DNA of 64,000 bases from Aquisalimonas sp. (GTDB lineage: Bacteria; Pseudomonadota; Gammaproteobacteria; Nitrococcales; Aquisalimonadaceae), in the NCBI RefSeq assembly GCF_007120195.1, contig NZ_SKOG01000145.1:1-64000 (forward strand), read 5' to 3'. A program made the position numbers and the translations under genes. Positions 31,409-40,432 of this stretch are shown here, piece after piece (the stretch's first letter is position 1; every line of letters starts with the position of its first letter). Below the pieces are notes generated by a model. The model had not been told where the DNA came from. It saw only the letters and a list, made by a program, of their open reading frames with translations, and did no database searches.

Positions 31409-32200
31409 ATGTTGACCTATCCTGACATTGACCCGGTCGCCATCAATCTGGGCCCCATCGCCATCCACTGGTACGGGCTTATGTACCTGGTGGGCTTTCT
31501 CGGCGCCTGGCTCCTCGGCCGCTGGCGCGCACGCCGCGACGACAGCCCCATCCGCCCCGAACACATGGAAGACCTGCTCGTATTCGGCGCCCTCGGCGCC
31601 ATCCTCGGCGGGCGCATCGGTTACGTCGTATTTTATGACCCCAACCTGCTCGCCACCGACCCGCTGGCGCTGATCCGCATCTGGGAAGGCGGCATGAGCT
31701 TCCATGGCGGGCTGCTGGGCGTGCTGGCTGCGCTGTGGCTATACAGCTGGCGCCGGGGCTGCGGTTTTCTGCGCCTCGCCGACTTCACGGCACCGCTGGT
31801 CCCGATTGGCCTGGGCGCAGGACGGATCGGCAACTTCATCAACGGCGAACTGTGGGGACGCACAAGCGACCTGCCCTGGGCCATGGTCTATCCACCCATG
31901 GGGCCGGATCCGCGCCACCCTTCACAGCTCTACCAGTTCTTGCTCGAGGGGGTGGTTCTGTTCATCGCGCTGTGGCTGTTCTCACGCAAGCCCAGGCCTA
32001 CCATGGCTGTCTCGTCCCTGTTCCTGATCCTCTACGGGTCATTCCGCTTCATCGTCGAATTCGTGCGCCTGCCCGATGAACAGATCGGCTACCTCGCCTT
32101 CGGCTGGCTTACCATGGGGCATGTGCTCTCGATTCCCATGATTATCCTTGGTGGTGTTCTTTTCTACCTTGCCTATCGCGGGCGTCGGTCGACCCGCTAA
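31409..32200 (+). CDS. lgt: Prolipoprotein diacylglyceryl transferase
   Basis: [67 protein letters not shown]. Confidence 0.95.
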   Translation: MLTYPDIDPVAINLGPIAIHWYGLMYLVGFLGAWLLGRWRARRDDSPIRPEHMEDLLVFGALGAILGGRIGYVVFYDPNLLATDPLALIRIWEGGMSFHGGLLGVLAALWLYSWRRGCGFLRLADFTAPLVPIGLGAGRIGNFINGELWGRTSDLPWAMVYPPMGPDPRHPSQLYQFLLEGVVLFIALWLFSRKPRPTMAVSSLFLILYGSFRFIVEFVRLPDEQIGYLAFGWLTMGHVLSIPMIILGGVLFYLAYRGRRSTR

Positions 32201-32329
32201 GGGGGAGGGGACATTGCAGCACACTCGCCCGGAGTCACGCGCGGCCACCGCGATATCGGCGTGCGCAGGAACAACCGCATCGGGGCTGGCGCACCGTGCG
32301 TGTCGCCTTGCGAGCTGGAGGGCGAGGCC

Positions 32330-33169
32330 ATGAGGGCCTACTTGGACTTGTTACGGGATGTGCTGGATAACGGCTCCGACCGCGGCGATCGGACCGGTGT
32401 CGGCACACGGTCGGTATTCGGCCGGCAGGTGAGATTCGACTTATCGCGTGGATTTCCCCTCCTGACGACCAAGAAGGTTCACATCAGGTCGGTCATTTAC
32501 GAACTGCTTTGGTTTCTGCGCGGCGATACCAATACCGGGTACCTGAATGCCCACGGCGTGAGTATCTGGGATGAATGGGCAACCAAGGACGGAGACCTCG
32601 GTCCAGTGTACGGCAAGCAATGGCGTTCCTGGGGCGGTCCAAACGGCGAAACCATCGACCAGATTAGCGAAGTCATTCATTTGATCGCCACTGACCCTAC
32701 GTCGAGACGCCTGCTTGTCGGCAGCTGGAATCCCGCTGAACTCCCCCTCGACGGCCTCGCCCCCCAGGACAACGTCCGCCACGGTCGGATGGCCCTTGCG
32801 CCCTGTCACTGCTTGTTCCAGTTTTATGTGGACAACGGCAGGCTGAGCTGCCAGCTCTATCAACGCAGCGCGGACCTGTTCCTGGGGGTGCCTTTCAATA
32901 TTGCGAGTTATGCCCTTCTAACGCACATGATTGCCCAGCAGTGCAATCTCGAACTCGGAGAGTTTATCCACACGTTCGGCGACCTGCATCTCTACAGGAA
33001 CCATCTAACCGATGATATCGTCTACGAGCAGCTTCGTCGCGAACCGCGCCCGCCACCGCGCTTGACGATCAAGCGCAAACCCGTGTCGATATTTGACTAC
33101 GCATTCGAGGATTTCGCGTTTCACGGGTACGATCCGCATCCGGCCATCAAGGCTCCTATCGCCGTGTGA
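32330..33169 (+). CDS. thyA: Thymidylate synthase
   Basis: [62 protein letters not shown]. Confidence 0.96.
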   Translation: MRAYLDLLRDVLDNGSDRGDRTGVGTRSVFGRQVRFDLSRGFPLLTTKKVHIRSVIYELLWFLRGDTNTGYLNAHGVSIWDEWATKDGDLGPVYGKQWRSWGGPNGETIDQISEVIHLIATDPTSRRLLVGSWNPAELPLDGLAPQDNVRHGRMALAPCHCLFQFYVDNGRLSCQLYQRSADLFLGVPFNIASYALLTHMIAQQCNLELGEFIHTFGDLHLYRNHLTDDIVYEQLRREPRPPPRLTIKRKPVSIFDYAFEDFAFHGYDPHPAIKAPIAV

Positions 33170-33375
33170 CTGACCGGAAGACCGGGGCAGCGTCACCGCC
33201 TCAACACCACCGCTGTGCGGGGTTGGATTGGATCGGGCGCCGGTGCCATGCTGTCCCGCCAGCGTAGCCTCTTGCGTCCGCGCCCGCCCGAATCCGGCCA
33301 GGATGACGAAGAGCTGCCGGTGCCGCCCGTCGGATCCGGCCACGGCTGGCATACTATCCGTCCAAAACGGATGGT

Positions 33376-33441
33376 CGCATCAGTATTAGGTAATACCCGC
33401 ATCAATGTAGGGGAACACTCGTATCAATATGGGGGGATCCC
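33376..33441 (+). repeat. Three 22-bp imperfect tandem repeats upstream of the GGDEF gene
   Basis: CGCATCAGTATTAGGTAATACC / CGCATCAATGTAGGGGAACACT / CGTATCAATATGGGGGGATCCC at 33376, 33398, 33420 (exact 22-bp period). Confidence 0.75.
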
Positions 33442-33600
33442 GAATAATGAAACATGGTAGCATCGACGGATACAGGCTGGCGGACACTGCTCCCCTTGGC
33501 TTACGGGTGTCGTTCTGATCATCGCGGTGACTGGGCCGCCGGCTTGCGCGGGCAACGGACCGCCCTGGCCCGCAACTCGGCAATCTTGGCGGATGGGACC

Positions 33601-34707
33601 ATGCCGGATAAGCAACGCCCTCTCGACCCGCAACGGCTGTTGGTACTCCGGGCACTGCTCGTATTCACGGTTTTCGGCTGCCTGTTTTTCGCCATACTGA
33701 ACCTCTCGCGTGGCGTCTACCCGCTCGCTGCCATCGAGCTCGTCATCGCCGGCTTTTCGGCCTGGCTCTACTACTGGATCGAGCGCACGCCCGTTCCCCA
33801 GCGGTGGCTGATGATCTATCTGGTGCTGTTTTTCGGCACAATAATGGTCGCGATCGGTACCCCCAGCGGAACAGCGACCATCTTTGTCTGGGTGTTCCTG
33901 ATTCCGCTCATTGCTCACCTGCTGCTCGGGCGCGCGCGCGGTCTGGCGGTGTCGGTGGTGTTCCTGGCCCTGGCGGCGACCCTCTACTTCTATCGCATGC
34001 ACGGCCACAGTGAACTGATGGAGGTGATCGCGATCGCCAACGTGGTCATCTGCGCGTTCGTCATCACGGGCTTGTCGTACGCCTATGAAGCGGGGCGGGA
34101 GCAAACCGAGCGCCGCCTCCAGGAGTTGGCCTCCACCGACGCGTTGACCGGGTTGCCGAACCGCGGGGCGCTGGAGCCGATCCTGCGGCACAAACAGGCG
34201 GAAGCCCTGCGGGATGCGTCGGAGTTTGCCGTGTTGTCCATGGATCTCGACTATTTTAAGGCAATCAATGATGACTATGGTCATCAGGTGGGGGATCGCA
34301 CCCTGGTGGTATTCGCGGAGCTACTCAGGCAGCGGCTTCGAGCCAGTGATGTGCCGTGCCGCTGGGGTGGCGAGGAGTTCCAGGTGCTGCTCAGTGGCAC
34401 CGGGCGCGCGGGCGCGGCACGCATCGCCGAAGACATCCGCAATGCCCTCGCCACGACTGAGATCACGGCCGAAGACCACTGTTTTCGCATGACCATCAGC
34501 GTTGGCGTTGCCGTCTACCCAGAGGATGCCAGCGACACGCCGGAGTTGCTGCTCGTCGCGGATCGACGGCTTTATCAGGCAAAGACACAAGGCCGCAACC
34601 GGGTCGTCGACGGCAGCGCTGATGGACAGGCCAGGTACGTGCGCATGGGTGAGCCCCCTGGTGTCGATGCTCAGCGATCCCGCAAAAAAACCCTCAGGGC
34701 CCACTAA
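33601..34707 (+). CDS. Membrane diguanylate cyclase (GGDEF domain); ORF is open from 33454
   Basis: Multiple N-terminal TM segments; DALTGLPNRGALEP, FAVLSMDLDYFKAINDDYGHQVGD, RASDVPCRWGGEEF (intact active site plus RxxD I-site). Confidence 0.92.
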   Translation: MPDKQRPLDPQRLLVLRALLVFTVFGCLFFAILNLSRGVYPLAAIELVIAGFSAWLYYWIERTPVPQRWLMIYLVLFFGTIMVAIGTPSGTATIFVWVFLIPLIAHLLLGRARGLAVSVVFLALAATLYFYRMHGHSELMEVIAIANVVICAFVITGLSYAYEAGREQTERRLQELASTDALTGLPNRGALEPILRHKQAEALRDASEFAVLSMDLDYFKAINDDYGHQVGDRTLVVFAELLRQRLRASDVPCRWGGEEFQVLLSGTGRAGAARIAEDIRNALATTEITAEDHCFRMTISVGVAVYPEDASDTPELLLVADRRLYQAKTQGRNRVVDGSADGQARYVRMGEPPGVDAQRSRKKTLRAH

Positions 34708-35117
34708 CCCTTCAATACGTACGGCCAGTCATCAGCCGCCTGGGCGGCCTCTTCACGGGTATAGAATCGGCCCCGGCGGACGAATCCCGCGACAACTGAC
34801 GCCTTCACGGAAACCACTTTCCCCGTGTCGGAACGTTCCAGGACCCAGTCCTCGGGCAAGCCGTCAAGCAGGTGCATCGGTGCCGGCAAACCGTCCCTGT
34901 CGCGCGCGAGCGCCACGACACCCGAGGCCTCGTCCCGGAAGGCAGCCCGGAATCCCTGTTCCCGGTTATTTCCGCTAACGCCACAGCTGCCCATGTACTT
35001 GATGTTGTCCTGGATCAGTTGGTCTCCATCCAGCGGGCGAATCGCGGGCTGCGCGTTCTCGGAAGTGTCACATTGTTTTACATGCTGGCTGCCACCCGCA
35101 CCCAGCGACGTGCTCAT
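34704..35117 (-). CDS. Conserved hypothetical protein; paralog of the protein at 14638-14970 (ORF open to 35165)
   Basis: CGVSGNNREQGFRAAFRDEASGVVALARDRDGLPAPMHLLDGLPEDWVLERSDTGKVVSVKASVVAGFVRRGRFYTREEAAQA. Confidence 0.75.
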   Translation of the reverse strand: MSTSLGAGGSQHVKQCDTSENAQPAIRPLDGDQLIQDNIKYMGSCGVSGNNREQGFRAAFRDEASGVVALARDRDGLPAPMHLLDGLPEDWVLERSDTGKVVSVKASVVAGFVRRGRFYTREEAAQAADDWPYVLKG

Positions 35118-35393
35118 GCGCGGTTCTTTCATCGACAGGCCCATGGCAGGCCTCCTCCCACTCACACCGGTAATGCGCCCATGCTGAATATGAAAGCATC
35201 ACTCATGCCACATGCGTGAGCTCTCAAACCGCGCGCAGCCCCTTCGCGCACGCCCCGTCAACAGCGATCGGGCGGTCTGCCCGGCGCAACGGACCCGAGG
35301 CGGGGGGACGGCAACTGCGGTGACGCGACCCACGACTAAGTGGCACATATGATGCTTGTTTTTGTATGTCGCGACTTCATAGGTGGCTTCGTT

Positions 35394-35702
35394 ATGGACA
35401 AGACGCAGGACACGATCAAATTGCACGGAGGCGGTCCGAATATGCCGGAGGCCAGGGTTCAGCAATCAGCGTTCGATTTTTTGACGCTCACACTCGAAGT
35501 GAACCGGCACTGTATGGACGCTTGGTTCCAGGTGCTTCTATGGCCCTGGGGGTTGCAATGGACGCAACCCGCCGTCCCCGGGGAAAGCGATAATGTTATC
35601 AGACCGACCTTTGGTCGCCCCCAGTTCTGGCGACGACCGGGAGTGGCACCGGTGATCCCCTTTCGCTCCAAAACGAATCCGCGTCAAAGCGGTAGGCCTT
35701 AA
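35394..35702 (+). CDS. Orphan small protein of unknown function (about 102 aa)
   Basis: ATG preceded by AGGTGG; Trp-rich core FDFLTLTLEVNRHCMDAWFQVLLWPWGLQWTQ; no overlapping better ORF. Confidence 0.5.
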   Translation: MDKTQDTIKLHGGGPNMPEARVQQSAFDFLTLTLEVNRHCMDAWFQVLLWPWGLQWTQPAVPGESDNVIRPTFGRPQFWRRPGVAPVIPFRSKTNPRQSGRP

Positions 35703-35840
35703 GGGGCCTCGCACCGATCCCTGGCGCCGGCATGCTCAAGCCCCCTCGCTGCGTCAGGGTGTCGGGTGTCCATTGCAGTGCCGCGATGGCGCCGCCCCTC
35801 ATCACCTGCAACATGTGTGTCGGCGTGCTTTACACCGCAA

Positions 35841-35864
35841 GGGGTGCCTAGGGCATCCCTTTTT
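35841..35864 (+). terminator. Putative Rho-independent terminator
   Basis: GGGGTGCC-TAG-GGCATCCC stem (one G-U pair) followed by TTTTT. Confidence 0.6.
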
Positions 35865-36167
35865 CATGAGGCTTGACGTCAGCGTGGTCGAATGGACCAC
35901 ACCACCACAAGCGCAATCGCTAATGGCTTGGCAAGCGCCGTGAGGATTCGCGAATGGGTGTGGATCCTCCTGTCGGCATGACTCAGGCCTTCGGTTGAAC
36001 TCGAACATCGGCGCATGCCCGAATAGGCTGACAAAGTGATAGGCTACGTGACGTATTGCGAAAGCCGCGGAAGAGCTGCGAGCGGCGGAAGGGTTGTTTG
36101 TGTCTAGTCAATGGCCGTTCGCCGAGGCCGCGGGTTGAGGCGTCGCCGTGGTTGAGCCGTGGTTCGT

Positions 36168-36650
36168 ATGATTTCCATGATTGCCGCACTCACGCCGGGT
36201 TACGTCATCGGCCAGGGGAACGATCTGCCCTGGCGCATCCCCGATGATCTGCGTCACTTCAAACGCTCGACCCTCTGCAAACCGGTCATCATGGGTCGCC
36301 GTAACTATCGAGCCATCGGCCGGCCGTTACCGCACCGGCAGAACATCGTCATGAGCCGTCAGCCCGATTTCCAGGCCCCCGGCTGCCAAGTGGTTGGCGA
36401 CGCGCAAGCGGCGCTGGAGGCCACCGCAGAGGCACCCGAGATCATGATCATCGGCGGAGCCGAGATCTACCGCGTGTTTCTGCCGCGGGCGGACCGCCTG
36501 TATCTCACTTGGGTGGCCACCGAGCTTGTCGGCGACACCTGGTTTCCGAAGTTCGACCCCGAACTGTGGACCGTCACCGCCGAGCACTGGCAACCTGCCG
36601 GGGAGGGCACCCCCTACCCTCTGCATTTTCAGACGCTGGACCGCCGATAG
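36168..36650 (+). CDS. folA: Dihydrofolate reductase
   Basis: MISMIAALTPGYVIGQGNDLPWRIPDDLRHFKRSTLCKPVIMGRRNYRAIG, IMIIGGAEIYRVFLPRADRLYLTW. Confidence 0.94.
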   Translation: MISMIAALTPGYVIGQGNDLPWRIPDDLRHFKRSTLCKPVIMGRRNYRAIGRPLPHRQNIVMSRQPDFQAPGCQVVGDAQAALEATAEAPEIMIIGGAEIYRVFLPRADRLYLTWVATELVGDTWFPKFDPELWTVTAEHWQPAGEGTPYPLHFQTLDRR

Positions 36651-36704
36651 GGGCGCGCGCACCGGGACACCATCGGCGGCGGGTGCACAAGCAGAATAAA
36701 GTGA

Positions 36705-36719
36705 TACAATAGCTGTACA
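36705..36719 (+). promoter_or_regulatory. Candidate MerR/LitR-type operator: two TACA half-sites 11 bp apart
   Basis: tgaTACAatagctgTACAatc upstream of the MerR-family gene; TACA at 36705 and 36716. Confidence 0.35.
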
Positions 36720-36754
36720 ATCGGCGTGGCGATTCACCGCGGCGGCCCACAGGA

Positions 36755-37660
36755 GTGAGCGCATTGAGTAAAGGGCTTTACCCGATACGAACCATTTCAT
36801 CCATGACGGGGGTGAATCCGGTGACGCTGAGGGCCTGGGAGCGCCGCTACGGACTGATCCGCCCGGAGCGAACACCAAAAGGGCATCGTCTCTACACAGA
36901 GCGCGACATTGACCGCATCAAACAGATCCTTGTCCTCCTCGACCGCGGTATCCCCATCAGTCAGGCCCGCCAGGTGCTTGACGCGCACGAGCCCACCACC
37001 CCGGAACCCCACACCGGCGCAGGCACCACAGAGGCGGACGAGGATGTCTGGAGCGGGTTTTTGACACACATGCGCACGGCGGCAAGCGTCTACGATGACC
37101 AGACGCTCGACGAGGTGCTCGACGAGGCGCTGTCGTTATTCCCGGCGATCCAGGTGCAGCGGCGCCTCCTGGCGCCCCTTCACCGACGCCTCGCCGCTGC
37201 CGAGAGCGCGGACGACCGCGCCGTGCATGCATTCTTACTCGGGTGGCTGCGCACTGTGCTGTCCACCCGCTTACACCACCGCAGCCGCCGGGCCACGGGT
37301 CCGCGTTTGCTCATCGCCAGCCAGGACACCCCGGGGGACGACATTCCCTTGCTGCTGCTGGCGCTGGAAGCCATTGAACGCGGCTACCGCACGCTGCTGC
37401 TCGCCGGGAGCGTATCCGGCGAGGCGCTGAGCGCGGCGGCCCGTGACAGCGGCCCCGAGGGGTTGCTGCTGTGGAGCGAACAGCACGCGCCGCCTGGCGG
37501 GGTCTCTGCACCCGCGGTGCCGGAGGGGTTACCGGTATTCCTGGCCGGCGCCGCCGCGCAGTGGCGCCTGAACGCCACCAACACCACGGCCCTGGAAGGG
37601 GACACCGCGCAAATGCTCGATGGTGTCGACGCCCGCTATCGCGGCTGTCATACCGTATGA
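36755..37660 (+). CDS. MerR-family transcriptional regulator, LitR/CarH-like
   Basis: N-terminal YPIRTISSMTGVNPVTLRAWERRYGLIRPERTPKGHRLYTERDIDRI; C-terminal B12-binding-like fold region; overlaps phrB. Confidence 0.85.
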   Translation: MSALSKGLYPIRTISSMTGVNPVTLRAWERRYGLIRPERTPKGHRLYTERDIDRIKQILVLLDRGIPISQARQVLDAHEPTTPEPHTGAGTTEADEDVWSGFLTHMRTAASVYDDQTLDEVLDEALSLFPAIQVQRRLLAPLHRRLAAAESADDRAVHAFLLGWLRTVLSTRLHHRSRRATGPRLLIASQDTPGDDIPLLLLALEAIERGYRTLLLAGSVSGEALSAAARDSGPEGLLLWSEQHAPPGGVSAPAVPEGLPVFLAGAAAQWRLNATNTTALEGDTAQMLDGVDARYRGCHTV

Positions 37661-39081
37661 CACCGGTGGTGGTGTGGTTTCGCCGCGACCTGCGCCTCGC
37701 AGACAATCCAGCGCTGTGCGCCGCTGCCCAGGCAGGGCCTGTCCTTCCCGTCTACATTCACGCGCCGGAAGAGGAGCAACCCTGGCCCCCCGGCGGCGCC
37801 AGCCGCTGGTGGCTGCACCACAGCCTGATTGCCTTGGAGCGAAGCCTGGCTGAATACGCTCTGCCACTGATTACCCTGCGCGCCCCATGCAGCCTGGACG
37901 CCCTGCGGCGCGTCATCCGTGACACGGGCGCCCAACAGGTCGTCTGGAACCGGCTCTACGACCCGGCCATCACCGCGCGGGACAGCGCCATCAAAGAGAG
38001 CCTCCACAGTGAGGGGATCAATGCGAACAGCTACAACGGCGCTCTGTTATGCGAGCCTTGGGAGGTGGGCAAGGTTAGCGGCGGTCACTACAAGACTTAC
38101 ACCCCGTTCTGGCGCACGCTGCGCCGGCTGGTGAATCCCGCAAAGCCCCTGCGCGTGCCCGAGGTGCAACGGCCGGATAGCATCCCGGAACATGTCACCG
38201 TCGCCGATCTGGCGCTGCTGCCCCGCATCCCCTGGGACCGCGGTTTTCATCCCGTATGGTCACCCGGCGAGGCCGGTGCCCTGCAGCGCTTGAGCACCTT
38301 TCTGGCGGACCGCTTGCGTGGCTACGGCAATAACCGTGAGCTGCCTGCAGTTGCCGGCACGTCCGGTTTGTCGCCGCACTTGCATCACGGCGAGATCAGC
38401 CCGCGCCAAATCTGGACGGCAACGCAATCAGCCGCTGCGGCCGGCGAAGGCGATGACGCCGAGACCTATTTGAGCGAACTCGCCTGGCGCGAATTCGGCC
38501 ATCACCTGCTGTTCCATTATCCGGACATGCCGCACGACCCCATCGATACGCGCTTTCGGGCATTCCCCTGGAGCGCACACGCCGAAGAGGCCCTGGTGGC
38601 CTGGCGCGCGGGCCGCACTGGCATCCCCATTGTGGATGCCGGCATGCGCGAGCTCTGGACCACCGGCTGGATGCACAACCGCCTGCGTATGGTCGTGGGC
38701 TCGCTGCTTACCAAGAACCTGCGCGTTCCTTGGCAGCTGGGCGAGGCCTGGTTCTGGGATACCCTGGTGGACGCCGATCTCGCCAACAACAGCATGGGCT
38801 GGCAATGGATCCAAGGCTGTGGCGCCGACGCCGCGCCCTACTTCCGCATCTTCAACCCCGTGCGCCAGGGCCAACGCTTTGACCCCGACGGCGCCTACGT
38901 GCGCCGGTGGCTGCCCGAGCTCGCACACCTGCCGGCGCGGCACATCCACGCGCCTTGGCAGGCGCCGCCGGGCGTCCTCCACCAGGCGGGCGTACGCCTT
39001 GGTCGCACCTACCCCCGGCCCACTGTGGACCTGGCGGCGTCGCGAAAGGAGGCGCTGGAGGCATATCGCGCCATCCGGTGA
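37657..39081 (+). CDS. phrB: Deoxyribodipyrimidine photo-lyase (class I CPD photolyase family)
   Basis: [94 protein letters not shown]. Confidence 0.95.
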   Translation: MTPVVVWFRRDLRLADNPALCAAAQAGPVLPVYIHAPEEEQPWPPGGASRWWLHHSLIALERSLAEYALPLITLRAPCSLDALRRVIRDTGAQQVVWNRLYDPAITARDSAIKESLHSEGINANSYNGALLCEPWEVGKVSGGHYKTYTPFWRTLRRLVNPAKPLRVPEVQRPDSIPEHVTVADLALLPRIPWDRGFHPVWSPGEAGALQRLSTFLADRLRGYGNNRELPAVAGTSGLSPHLHHGEISPRQIWTATQSAAAAGEGDDAETYLSELAWREFGHHLLFHYPDMPHDPIDTRFRAFPWSAHAEEALVAWRAGRTGIPIVDAGMRELWTTGWMHNRLRMVVGSLLTKNLRVPWQLGEAWFWDTLVDADLANNSMGWQWIQGCGADAAPYFRIFNPVRQGQRFDPDGAYVRRWLPELAHLPARHIHAPWQAPPGVLHQAGVRLGRTYPRPTVDLAASRKEALEAYRAIR

Positions 39082-39157
39082 CCTACGGCAACCTTGGCGG
39101 ACCCCACGGCGGTTCCGGTATGATTTGCAAGCAGTCGCCCCTGAGTGGACCCCTGCC

Positions 39158-40054
39158 ATGACGCAGCCGCCCGCGAGGCTCTACGAGACCACACTGCAGA
39201 GCCTGCCCATGGTCCGGCGGGGCAAAGTGCGCGACATCTACGCCGTCGGCGACGATCACCTGCTGATCGTCGCCACCGACCGGCTGTCGGCCTTCGACGT
39301 CGTGCTGCCGGACCCGGTGCCCGGCAAAGGCGCTGTGCTGACGCGGGTCTCCAGTTTCTGGTTCCGCCGGCTCCGCTCCATAATTCCGAACCATATGGCG
39401 GCCGTTCCCCTGGCGGACGCGGTGCCGGACCGGGCAGACCGAGACCAGGTGGAGGGCCGCGCCGTGGTCGTGCGCCGGTTACGCCCGCTGCCGGTGGAGG
39501 CCATCGTGCGCGGCTACCTCAGCGGCTCGGGCTGGAAGGACTACCAGCGCAGTGGCGTGGTGTGCGGGATCCGCCTGCCCGATGGGCTGCGGCAGGCCGA
39601 ACAACTGCCCGAACCCATTTACACGCCCTCGACCAAGGCCGCCGTGGGCGACCACGATGAAAACGTCGCCTTCGACGTCACGGTGGAGGCCCTAGGTCAG
39701 CCGCTGGCCGAGCGGCTGCGTGCGGTATCTCTGCAGCTCTACCGTGAGGCGGCCGCCTACGCCGCCTCCCGCGGCATCATTATCGCCGATACCAAGTTCG
39801 AGTTCGGCCTGGATGAGAACGATCAAGCGACGCTCATCGACGAGGCCCTGACCCCGGACTCCTCGCGATTCTGGCCGGCGAGCGAGTACCGTGTCGGCAC
39901 CTCGCCCCCCAGTTTCGACAAGCAGTTCGTGCGGGATTACCTGGAGACGCTCGATTGGGACAAGACCGCGCCCGGCCCGCGGTTGCCGGAGGAAATTATC
40001 CGCAAGACAGCGGCCAAGTACCGGGAGGCGCAACGGTTGTTGGTGGGGGAATAG
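39158..40054 (+). CDS. purC: Phosphoribosylaminoimidazole-succinocarboxamide synthase
   Basis: [86 protein letters not shown]. Confidence 0.95.
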   Translation: MTQPPARLYETTLQSLPMVRRGKVRDIYAVGDDHLLIVATDRLSAFDVVLPDPVPGKGAVLTRVSSFWFRRLRSIIPNHMAAVPLADAVPDRADRDQVEGRAVVVRRLRPLPVEAIVRGYLSGSGWKDYQRSGVVCGIRLPDGLRQAEQLPEPIYTPSTKAAVGDHDENVAFDVTVEALGQPLAERLRAVSLQLYREAAAYAASRGIIIADTKFEFGLDENDQATLIDEALTPDSSRFWPASEYRVGTSPPSFDKQFVRDYLETLDWDKTAPGPRLPEEIIRKTAAKYREAQRLLVGE

Positions 40055-40139
40055 CGGGCGCCACGGACGTCGCAGCACCGTCAGCGCGATCAGTTTGGCG
40101 GCGGATCATGCCCGGATCATATGCACGAATCATGGAGGG

Positions 40140-40335
40140 GTCGTTCGGTAGCGGGGGTGTCCGGGGTGGGCTCCGGCGCTTCGCCTTTTTCCGTCCCTCC
40201 GGCCTGGCCGGCTTACAGCACATCCCTGTGCTGGGCGCCGGTGGCCGCATCCCTGCGACCACCCTTCGGGCCGGACGGCCTGCGGGCCGGAGCTCCGCGA
40301 GTCGCCCACCCCGGACACCCCCGCTACCGAACGAC
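40140..40335. repeat. 196-bp element bounded by a perfect 31-bp terminal inverted repeat
   Basis: GTCGTTCGGTAGCGGGGGTGTCCGGGGTGGG (40140-40170) and exact reverse complement CCCACCCCGGACACCCCCGCTACCGAACGAC (40305-40335); internal hairpin CAGCACatccctGTGCTG. Confidence 0.9.
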
Positions 40336-40432
40336 CGGCTTTGATGGACATGGTGCCTTCGTTCAAATGGTGGTACGGCCACGTAGACATCCTGATCCGC
40401 TGCCAAACCGATCGCGGCGACAGCACCCAGCA

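Noticed and set aside
33376-33441. 22-bp repeats as a CRISPR array
   Set aside because: Repeats are imperfect and directly abutting with no spacers; no cas genes in the window.
40140-40335. 31-bp inverted repeat as a complete insertion sequence
   Set aside because: Only 134 bp internal, no transposase ORF and no clear target-site duplication; kept as a repeat element only.
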